Assembly (NCBI GenBank): GCA_013396655.1
Contig: WBMV01006503.1
Location: 759,896 to 823,895 of the forward strand
Direction: 5' to 3'
Source of the DNA: Campylorhamphus procurvoides
Lineage: Eukaryota; Chordata; Aves; Passeriformes; Dendrocolaptidae
DNA length: 64,000 nt
The position numbers were made by a program, and so were the translations under genes. The stretch's first letter is position 1; the number at the start of each line of letters is the position of its first letter. Below are positions 1 to 9,900 of this stretch, one piece after another. Under the pieces are notes generated by a model. It ran no database searches, was not told where the DNA came from, and saw only the letters and a list, made by a program, of their open reading frames with translations.

Positions 1-1984
1 AGGAATTCAGTCTGTTCACCACTACCAAGAGACAACCAGAGCTGTAACAACTGTCACTCACCATTTCCAAAGGAGCAACCTCTGTAACTGGTTTTTACAG
101 TTCACCAAACCTTTAAAAAATGCAGTTTCAATGTTCCATCTAATGCTTTAGCCTTACAAGACAAGATTTTGGATTTTATTCCATTTGTACTCCAATTAAG
201 AATGTGTCCACAGTGGTTCTTCAGAAAAACTCCATGTCAAAAAACCTGTAATAAGATTAATATAAAAGAAACAGGTACAAAAATACGAGTCTACTTCAGA
301 ACAACGCCTGGAATGTCACATACACAAACCTCAGCAGGAAAAAATATTATTTAGCATATTTTCTAGTTTGTTGCTAAGAAACTGTTGCTTCATTTTACTA
401 CTGCCATTTGCAGAAAAGTTACGATTGTTCTTTTTCCACTAGGGTCATCTCATTGTAGCAGCTATATAATTAAATGAGTTCTAAAGGAAAAAGCGCTGGA
501 TTGTATTCAATGTACTTTCATCATCTGTAGCCTGGTCTCCCATATTTTCTCCTGTAGCTTAGTTCCCTCCAATAAAATCTAAAAAACCAAAAAGATTATT
601 TCATGAGAACACAGAAAAGATCCTTAAATTTGTTTTTATGTGATATATAAAATCTGTAAGACTTCAATCACTGTATTCTCCCTGTCTTTCTGTAAGAACT
701 AGTAATGTTCTCCTACAGTGTCTAATCTGCTACCCTCTGTCCAAAAGTAGTTAATAGCACATGCACAAAGACAGAATAACAACAGAACAAACAGAAGGTG
801 CCATTATTCTTATCTTCCAGCTATTTGTAGAATTTTTCACCTGGCATAGGATCTAATAGTAATCTACTTCACAAAGTTAAGATTTTCTATTATAAAAACA
901 GAGCATTATTTTCCCTGATGTTTACTAATTTTTCTAAGTATCAACATAAAGCAGAATTTATTTACATTTTAGAAATATGAGTAATAATCGCAAAAATCTC
1001 AGCGCCATCAGTATTTCAATAGGGAGGTCTATACCACATTCTACCAGGAATTTTCTTTACCCTTTACAATGAGCAGGGAAAGGAAAACATCTCTGGACCC
1101 GTAACAGATTAAACAATACTGGGCATGGAGCTCATCTTTTCACAGAGTGAAAAGGCCAGCATGGTCCCCAGGGCCAGCCAGCACACTCCCACACCATTCC
1201 CCTCTTGAGGCCAGGCACCAGCACCCAGCTCAGAACCTCCCTGCAGGCAGTAAGGGTGCAAGCACCCTGACCCAGAGGGTGAAAAGAGCATACCAGTATG
1301 GACATGGTTAAGACACATCAGTCTTCTGAAAAGCCAGAGACTGGCACTACTATATTCATAATGAAGAGGAAGCCCTGAGTCCAGTCCTTGCTATGACAAC
1401 TGTGAACAGTCTGTCATACTCATGTCAAATATTATATTAAAACTAACATCTTTATGCCTTCAAGTATTCTTTAGTCATCAGTTGCCGTAGAAACTTAAGA
1501 TTTCTTACCTAAAATTACTGTTGGCCAGTTCACCAAGATTCTTCGTGTGCTAGTGTTGTCCTTTACTTTAAACTATTCTTTTCCTGGTATTTAAAGACTG
1601 GAGTCATATCTGCTCTAATCATGGGTTAAACAAGCTAAGCTCAGCATTTAGTCCCCACTTCTAAAACAGGCTCTTCATTCCCCTGATCACTCTAGCAATC
1701 CCCTTGCAATCTGCTGTAGTTTAACTTCACCTCTCTTGAAATAAGGTGAACAGAATACAGTACTGAAAACAAAAATTTCAGGGAAGTAATGCCACTTGTG
1801 AAGAATGAATATTTGTACAGGAATTAGTTTACCAAATATAATACTGTGGCAGCTCACAGTTATCTTCTGGTCAATTAATACTGTCATCCACAGTGATCTA
1901 AAACTAATTAACTTCCATCTTCATGGTATAAATTCTCACTATTAACTTTAGCTGAATTATGCTGTACTTTGTATAAGTAAGTTC

Positions 1985-2420
1985 ATCCAATTATTCTGGC
2001 CCTCAAGGTCCTTTCAGTGTGCCTTGATATCATAATTCCCCTCTGAATAATAACTGTATCATCAGCAAATTTAATATTGTATCACAGTTATTTATTAAAT
2101 AAGACTAGTCAACAAAACTTTAAGAAACTCCTCAAGTAAACTCAAAATAACTGGTGGGTTAATCTATCAATGAGCATACAAATGTGTTGCCCAAAATGAA
2201 AAACATATTGCCCTTCTTCTTTAGGAGATTCCTTTCACCTCAAAGTTCTCTACTATTCCTTGTTATTAATCATTTCCCATATAAAAATATATATATTGAG
2301 GCTGTCCAGATAGATTAGATGACCTTTATTTTTCTGCCCAAAAAAGCAGTTACCATATTAAATGCCATGGCCTGATTTCCCATTTCTCCCAGGTTAATCA
2401 ATATTGATGTTTATTTAATT
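1985..2420 (-). mobile_element. Ancient CR1-like LINE ORF2 relic
   Basis: The plus strand shows 'gtatcatcagcaaattta', then 'attaaataagactagtc' and 'aactcctcaagtaaa', then 'cagatagattagat'. These, in this order, are the reverse complement of a stretch of the reverse transcriptase region of ancient amniote CR1 elements. It is heavily mutated with no open frame, so it must be very old. The assignment rests on recall of the family. Confidence 0.45.
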
Positions 2421-3244
2421 TACTGTTATGGTCTTAACTTTTCATTCTTCCCTTGAAAATACATTCTGAAGTATCTACTGCATCTGACTGCATTTGCAAC
2501 CATTCCAAATGTTTCCCTCATATTAAAAAGGGGTGTCTTTGCTATTCTTCAATCACACGTTCTTCTGTACTCAAAACAGTCTTTCTTATTGTAATTAGAA
2601 TACTCTTAAATCTCATGTTTGGAACTATCTTGTTCTCCTGGCTCTGTGACCACAGTAGCTGAAGGAGCAGCACAATGTCTTTGACAAAATGCTTCACAGA
2701 GGTAAGTAAAACATGTCTGTGAAGTCAGGAGAAAGTACAAAGAAAAAAATCACAGGCAAACAAGCATATATTTTCAAAATAGGTTTAACAATAGAGAACT
2801 AATAAATTGGAGAAATACAGAAAAATATTGCAGAATGCTGCAGAAGACAGAAAGAAGAATCCATCCCAAAACTCACCTCCAGTTAACAATCCATCTCCCA
2901 GAGTTATTTTTATGGTGCTATGTCTTAAGATCTTGTCAGTCCTAAAATGATAATTCAGAACTTCTGAATATGACAACACAGGCCTTGATCTCGAGAACCA
3001 AGACTTTACCTTGGCACTTCAGGACAGAATGACAAGCCTCATCTAGCCTCATGCCAGAAAAGACAGAAGAGCAAATTCCACAGTCTGCAAAACACAGGAG
3101 GCATCAAGTCCCCCACCGGCCAGCAGCTGCATGTTTTTCATGTGCACAGTATTAATATAAATCATAGTTTGGTGACATTCTTTCATTAGCAGTAATGGCT
3201 ATTAAAATCAGTAATTAACCAGATACTGATATTCCTGCAAGAGA

Positions 3245-3300
3245 CAAAAAAAACCCAAAACAAAAAAAAAACAACCAAACAAACAAAAAAAAAAAAACAC
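3245..3300. repeat. A-rich low-complexity tract
   Basis: About 55 bp of A-runs broken by C (AAAC and AAC units). It may be the decayed A-tail of an old insertion, but no element is seen next to it. Confidence 0.85.
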
Positions 3301-5430
3301 CAGAGAATTTGACTAGTAAGTGAAAGCTTCCCTCAGTTGCTCACATGCAGATGTAACTTTCTGGTGCTGAATTCAGCTACATGAATCCCAAAATTAAAGA
3401 TATTAGTCAAAGCAATCTCTGGCTTGACCTACCTTAGAAGAAGTCTTCTTTATTTTATAAAAAACTAAAATACTAATTGACAAAACATGTAATACCTAAT
3501 ACAGCACACTAGGGACCAAACCTCAGTCTCTGGGCTACAGATCTGCAAGATCATAGCTTACAGCTGGGAAGAACTGGATCTGTTGTCAAGTAAAGTTCTG
3601 TAATAAAGACATCAAACTCCTAAAGTACTCTTTGGCTCTCAGATATAGTGACTTAAATAACTTGAAAATTATTGATAAAATAATAAAATATGTATGTCCT
3701 GATGTGAGTTATTCAAGCAGACAAATGACATGACTCGTTAACTTATTAATACAGGTTATTCCCTTCAACTCACAATTTCCTGGTATTTAAATAACTGTTG
3801 ACCTAAAAAAGTCCTAGGGGGTAAAGAAACCTTTGTTTCATTTGTCATTGGTATTTTTACTAAGAACCGGATAATGGAACTGTATTTACCAGGAGTCTAT
3901 CAGCTATCAGGACACAAAGGTGCACTTCTCATTGACAAAGCCTTGTCACAACATAACAAAGCTGCGTCTTTCAGGTTATAAAGGCTCAGAGAGATTAACG
4001 TCACTCTAATACTGAGCAAATGTTTAGTTCCCTTCATTATCCCTTTTCCAAGAACTCAAATAATAAATACCTGTTATACAACCAGTTCACACCATGGCAG
4101 CAAGAAATGTTACCATGTCTGTTTGGATAAGAGCGTTCAGAACTTCCATGCTCATTACAAACAGGCACATCCCTGCTTTCAAATTAAGATTTAGGGCCTG
4201 TAATTCAGTTGCTTAGTTTATAAGTAGTACATATAACTCAATACTGATTAAGGAAGGTCAGCTGCATATACAAATGAATTCTTACTGAAAAAATCAGAAT
4301 ACTCATATGTCCTGCAAAAATGTGTCTACAATTACATTAAAAAGCATAATTCGACAAGTCATTTTCACGTTATATCTTCCTTTCAGGACAAAGCTGGAAG
4401 CTCTGAAACAGCATATGGACATATGATTACCATAACATATTAACAGCTAAAAACTCTCGTGTCCACATTTTTTGTTTCACTCTTTATTTAGGAACAACAT
4501 TACATCAGCCACACCAGAATTTCAGTGTAATCTGTTTCTTTTGCTTCTGCGAATTTGCTTTTGCTAATATCTAGTAAAATAAAAAGAGGTAACATGGTAA
4601 AATTGTAACCAAACAGAATTGTCACTAACAAATTTGAATCTAAATAACCTGGAAAGAAAGATACTTTTAATGAAGGCATGCATAAAGACTGCTGAGACCC
4701 CTCAGTAAAGCTGTCTGTGAAACAGCACTGTTGGTCATCACTGTCTCCAGTTCAGTACTACAAAACTAGGTCTTGCTGTTTATAGTGTTGAAGATACTGT
4801 GTAAAACCTTGCTCCCTGAACAGACTTCTGACAGTCACTGATTTAAACTCATCTCATACAGAACACAAGGACCAAGCATCAGATGCCCTTTAGCCTTGCT
4901 CACAGGAGAATATGAATTGGAAGCACCTCCTCATGTTGTGCATTGGCAGGGCATTAATGTTGATCAGCTGGAACCGAAACTACCCTTGAAAACATTTAAC
5001 ATGCTTATTTCTGCTCTTGGCCTTAAAACAGTAACAAAGAATCAAAAAACAAACAACCCTTTGTTTTCCCATCTTCTTACAGGACCAGGAAGCACCTACA
5101 AATCTCAAAGAGAAAAAAATAATTGTAGTTGTAACTGCACTTTAACCACCTTGAAGCCTCCAGTTTTTAACTCTCTTTCCCCATATCTCATAGCAAAAGA
5201 GGCTGTTCTGAGCATCAGCCATAAACAAAAATCTGTCATTGCCATATTACTTATGACGCCGCCTTCCTCCAGCATGATGAAGCTGCACAGAGCCTGCGAT
5301 CACCTCAGAGTAGAGGGGAAGGCCGCTGGGCCCCAGGGGCGCGCTCGCTTCACCTGCCACTCTTAACCACGAGCCCGCACGGTTTGTACGGGACGACCGA
5401 CAGGACAGGACAGGCATTGCGGGAGCCGGA

Positions 5431-5490
5431 GCCGCCACTCCCAGAGCCCGCATTCCCAGAGCCCCCACTCCCACAGCCCCCACTCCCAGC
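5431..5490. repeat. 15-bp minisatellite, four copies, in the promoter
   Basis: Four tandem units of 15 bp: gccgccactcccaga, gcccgcattcccaga, gcccccactcccaca and gcccccactcccagc. They differ at a few positions each. The array lies about 90-150 bp upstream of the CRE and the probable start site, inside the CpG island. It creates the false repetitive reading frames seen on both strands here. Confidence 0.9.
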
Positions 5491-5576
5491 CCTTCCTCTG
5501 GGCGAGGACACCCGGACAAGCAGCCCGGCGCCGGCACCGCCCCCCACGTCTCTGACGCCACGCGGCGCCGGCGTAG

Positions 5577-5584
5577 TGACGTCA
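5577..5584. promoter_or_regulatory. Palindromic cAMP response element (TGACGTCA)
   Basis: An exact 8-bp CRE, the CREB/ATF binding site, with further CpGs on both sides. It sits just upstream of the YY1-like site and probable start of transcription, the usual place for a working CRE in a CpG-island promoter. Binding is inferred from the motif only. Confidence 0.65.
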
Positions 5585-5590
5585 CGCGGC

Positions 5591-5718
5591 AATGGCGGCG
5601 CCCAGGGGTGCACGCGGCGGGCAGCGGTAACGGCGGCGGAGCCTGCGGGGTTCTGGGCCCCGATCGGCCCCGATTCGCCCTGCTCCGTCCCGCTCAGCCC
5701 CTCTCTGCCCTGAGCTCG
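5591..5718 (+). other. DDX24: DDX24 exon 1 (5' UTR, start approximate)
   Basis: The 3' end is fixed by a strong donor, TCG|GTAAGT, at 5718/5719. The start is a guess from the YY1-like motif at 5591-5599. The exon contains a short uORF (5592-5630). The frame that leads into the main ATG is open through exon 1 but has no in-frame ATG, so the initiator in exon 2 is the natural start. Intron 1 (5719-6187, 469 bp) is AT-rich, with TA-rich simple sequence at about 5920-6020. Confidence 0.75.
5592..5630 (+). other. Upstream ORF in DDX24 exon 1 (12 codons plus stop)
   Basis: ATG at 5592 followed by 11 codons and TAA. Its context is good (G at -3, G at +4), at least as strong as that of the main ATG. 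It is not in frame with DDX24. It is translated only if transcription begins upstream of about 5,590, which the sequence alone cannot settle. Confidence 0.45.
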
Positions 5719-6196
5719 GTAAGTGCGGGTGCCCGCGGCTCCCTCGTGCGGGGCGGAGGCCGGGCTGGGCCCTGCCGCCGGTGTCCCCGCGCTGGGCAGC
5801 GGCCGCAGCGCTTCGCGGCCTGCGGGGAGTTTATCCAGCAGTTCTCATCCCCGTCCCCACAGGCGTTCCAGGAGCAAGGCAGTAGGCGTGGCCTGCTGTT
5901 ATGTTTAGTTTTATGTAGCTATATATATTAACCTGTAGTTGTATCATAGCTATATAATATACTATATAATACTATACCTATACTGCATAATATATTATAT
6001 ATATTACATATGTATTAGCCTGCAGTTACATTGAAGTTATTAATATTTAAGTTACTAATGTTTAAATTATGTTATTAATATTTTAAAGACGAAAGTAAAT
6101 TAATTATGCCATGGATTTCCTGCTTGTTTGAACATGATCAAGGTAGTCTTCATTCCTTTTTTTTCCCTCCCTCGGTTTCTTTTTCAGGTAGAGAAA

Positions 6197-6926
6197 ATGA
6201 AGGCCAGGAAAGGAGGGAGATTTAAATCTTCCTTTAAATTGAAGCAAAAAGGCATTGAAGTAATAGGAAAATGGAAAACTGTGGAAATCGACCCCAATCT
6301 ATTTGCAGAGGAGGAGTTTCGAGATATAGTGTGCTTAGAGGAACTTACAGAGTACAAGCTAGTAAGTTCTTCCAAACTGGGGAAAGTAAAAGAGAAAAAG
6401 AGAAAGGCTGGGAGTGCTTCAGAAGAAGGCAATGAGGATGTGGAAGAATCTGCTGTCCCTCCCAAAAAGAAAAAGAAAATCAAAGATTTGAGAAGCCAAA
6501 CAGATAAAGGCAGTACTCCTAAAGCTGAGGAAATTGATGTGGTAGTTGATAAAGATGCACAGTGTAGTGAAATAATCAAAGAAGCAAATTGTGAAGACCG
6601 TGGACATGTGACTAAGAGCACATCAAGCATAAAAGACACTCCAAAGAAAAAGAAAAAGAAGGTAGCTAAAAATAAGGCTTCTCAAGCACAGGAAGCTCTT
6701 CCACCAAAGGCTACTTCTAAAAAAGGCAAAAACTGGACAACAGAAGTTTTATCTGCCTCAGCCGATCAAAAAGCTGATGTGTCTGCGTGGAAAGACCTGT
6801 TTGTACCGGAACCAGTGTTGCAGGCCTTGAGCTACCTGGGGTTTAGTGCCCCAACTCCTATTCAAGCCTTAGCCTTGCCTTCTGCCATCCGGGATAATAT
6901 GGATGTCCTTGGTGCTGCAGAAACAG
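6197..6926 (+). CDS. DDX24: DDX24 coding exon 2 (aa 1-244)
   Basis: The exon begins at 6188 after a pyrimidine tract and CAG, and the ATG follows 9 nt later. It encodes the low-complexity N-terminus with two lysine runs, the Q motif, and the start of Walker A. The donor ACAG|GTACAA splits Gly244 of the P-loop after its first base. Reading past the donor gives a stop within a few codons (6944-6946). The N-terminal block 'GKWK..EIDPN.F' is typical of DDX24. Confidence 0.96.
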
Positions 6927-9900
6927 GTACAAATCTGTTAAACTAATTGTGTGTGCTGGGAGCATCCTGTCTCTTCTTTAAATGCAGCCCATGGTCGCAA
7001 GTTTTTATATGTAGGATAATCAGTATTTGTATGTAAGAGAAGAGCTGCTGTCTTTTGCATATCCAACATATTAGTAGAGTTTTAAACATACTAGTTAAGT
7101 TTTAAAACTTTGTAACTTACAAATGTGGGGATATTCCATCTTTTTAAACTACAGCATGAAAAGCTTTGAAGTCTCAATGAGTTTTTATGCTTTTGACAGA
7201 AGTCTTTTTTCTGTTGTTTCTCAAGTTGTTTCCTGCTTTGGGAAGGGTAAGGTGATACTCTGCAAAAGACAGAATTAATGAAACAGGCAGGATCATTTTT
7301 GCAGCAGCCAAGCTTGTGCCCAACAAGACAGAGAAGAGAACTAGGTTCCTCTGCAGGTGATTCAGTACCAGCATGGATCCATAAATAAACAGTGGGTAGG
7401 GGTTAAGCATGAATATTGCCCGGGCCATTTTCACAGCAAAACGGGATCACCCTGTGCTCTGTGTCTGGGCTTGACCTGTATGTTGTCACCCGCCCTTCTC
7501 ACTGCTTGTGCTTCAAGTGACTGTTTCGTCGATAATTTGAGAGGTAGTCTCTCATTCATCCTGTGATCAGCTAGTGCCTTTGTCTTTGAGCATTGATAGC
7601 CTTCATGAAATTTGTTATAGCTACTTTTCTACTTATTGCTGTGAAGTCTCAGAGCATTATGGTCCTTCAAAATTGTTTTTTTTTGCTGCTTACAGCTTTG
7701 AAGTCGTCTTTAGCACAGCAACATTTTTTCCCCTAAAAAGCGTAAAGATAGGAAGCATGATTGGAAGCTGCCTTGGTTTAAAGGCTTCCTTTGCACTCTC
7801 TTCTGTTCCAGTTGCCTTATCTCACTTCTTGTCTGTAAACTCATTTACTGCTTTTGAGTAAGAAGGTGTAGTGACTAATAAGATACACAGTCATTTGCAT
7901 TTTTATTTTAATTGGAAGCTAGGTCGGTGCTATTAGCTTTAATAAGATTAGAAATCCCTTCAGGATGTGTTTTTGAAAATGGAACTGAAAGTTTAAATGG
8001 TGTTTATGTGTTGCAAAAAAAGTACCATTTCGCAGTGCTAGTAAGCAAATCCCTCTAGCTGCAGAATGGAAAGCATGGTTGGTGGCTGGCTGTGTTGTTG
8101 CTGTATAATTTTGCATAACCCTGGAGTAGAACAACTGTGTTTTGCTCATTTATTCTTTCATGAGAGAACTACAGGTTCTCTCCAGAGGGCACAGTAGATC
8201 ATTGAAGTTCCTGTAGAAACTTGAGAGATATGGACAACTCTCTGTTAGGAGGTACTGCAGCTGGGAGAGGTTGAAATTCTCCTGTTCTTTTTTCTACAGC
8301 ATCCCATACCATTGGGCCTGAGGGAGGAATGTGATAATTTAAAGAACTATTAATCTTCCTTTTTTTGGTAGCATTTTGATATGGCAGTAGATCCCTGTGG
8401 AGATCAGATGCAGGGAATGTCAAGGCTTGTTTTTGCAGTTGGTCTAACCCTGTCTGTTCATTGCTGTGTAGAACTATGGATGTTTTCAGTCAGGAAACCA
8501 CATTTTATCTCTGTAAAGTTATGCAGTCTAAAATTGTTTAAAAGAGCATGAATTGGCTTGCACTGTAGTACCAGGACACACTTTTCTCCTGGTTTTGCAG
8601 GCCTGTCTGGTATGTGGTCTGTGTGTTTTAAGGGTAACATGTCCTGTGAGGTGATAATTTGTTAAATTTGTGGGTGAATCTAGTGCCTGCAGAATAGTGC
8701 TGGTTATCACAGCAATAATCTATCTGGGTGCAGTCCTGGCTGACATTTCCACCGGCCAAATTGCATTACATTTAATTCAAGATCAGCAGTGTCCTTCACC
8801 TTAAAAGCAGATATTCTGGTAGTACAGAATCTTACAGTGTAAGAGCTCTTTAAGTACCGATTATAAAAATTTTCTGCTTCAAGTGCAGACAGGAGAGATA
8901 AAAGACGTCCTGGACATGCAGAAAGGTGGGGAAGTGCATACGAGGAGACTTTGCAGCAGCACGGATCAGGATAATGACACTGGGTTTAGCTGTTTATTAA
9001 CTAATACTAAGCCTCTCGCCTAAATAGGCAAAACTGAGTGGTGTTGAATTTGGCAAACCTTTATGGCTTTGTGATGTGGACATGAATTGAGATGAGATTT
9101 CCATAGGACGGCTTCCCAGTAGTGGGAAGGAATTACAGGAACGGTGTAATAGTGTCTTGTTCTCTGGATGCTGCTTTCACACTCACTGAACTGATATATC
9201 TGAGAAGCTTAACTGGGGTGTACGTGCTGCCAGGCTTTTCCTTAGGTCTTCAATACTGACAGATCATTCAGAAGGGGATATGTGACAGGGATGTAACTTG
9301 CAGTTTGGTACAGCGAACCCCTGAAATTAAAGTCAGGGGAGCATTTTGGACAGCCCCCTCCTCTCCAAAGTGGATTACCATTTTAAATCAGATTTATGTG
9401 TTCTGATTAAAAAAATGGTGCTAGATCAGGAAATCAGGCAGTGGAGTATTTCAAGATACAATTTCATAGAAAGTTGTAAATACAGGACTATAAATTGAAG
9501 ACCGAAGTAAATCCTTCAAGTACATTCCATTTTGTCCTTGGCCTCATTTGCTATTCCTTTATTTGGAGAACGTTGATCAGAACTTTCAATTAGGACATGG
9601 TATTCTCCTTACAGGCATACAGTTCTTTATAAATATCTTCACTGCAACTGCAGCTTTTAAAAAACACTTTCAAAACAAATAAATCTGCTTGACCTACTAG
9701 AGATTGAAAAAATACCTGTTCCCCAGGGAATATGATATTGGTGACCTCAAGGAGATGTATAAAGGGAACAGGAGAAAAAATGCTATTGCTGCAAGTTTCT
9801 GATCTTCTAAAGATCATGAATTTGTGTCTGTCACAGCAGTATGTTTTAAGAACAGTGTGATTGGCTGTTGCTTTTCTCATCTTTTGAAATAAATGCTTTG

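Larger units (their letters stand above)
1..5259. other. Upstream flank, no gene recognised
   Basis: AT-rich non-coding sequence. I checked both strands for exons of the human neighbours (IFI27 family) and saw none. An A-rich tract lies at 3245-3300 and an ancient CR1 relic at about 1985-2420. The open frame at 4896-5366 has no protein-like features I recognise. Confidence 0.6.
5260..5870 (+). promoter_or_regulatory. CpG-island promoter of DDX24
   Basis: Base composition changes abruptly from AT-rich to very GC- and CpG-rich, then returns to AT-rich in intron 1. Inside are a GC box (ccgcccccc, 5537-5545), a perfect CRE (5577-5584) and a YY1-like AATGGCGGC (5591-5599), a motif often found just at the start site of housekeeping genes. 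No TATA box is visible. The arrangement fits a broad, constitutive promoter with transcription starting near 5,580-5,610. CpG-island promoters are often bidirectional, but I found no gene on the opposite strand. Boundaries are by eye. Confidence 0.85.

Noticed and set aside
4896..5366. 156-codon plus-strand frame upstream of DDX24
   Set aside because: No recognisable domain, no splice logic joining it to DDX24, and its end runs into CpG-island sequence.
5247..5613. Two GC-rich minus-strand frames and one plus-strand frame in the CpG island
   Set aside because: They come from the 15-bp tandem repeat and biased GC composition; no family match, and they overlap a clear promoter.
9318..9342. Short inverted repeat cccctga / tcagggg in intron 2
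   Set aside because: A 7-bp stem with an 8-nt loop is expected by chance in a window of this size.
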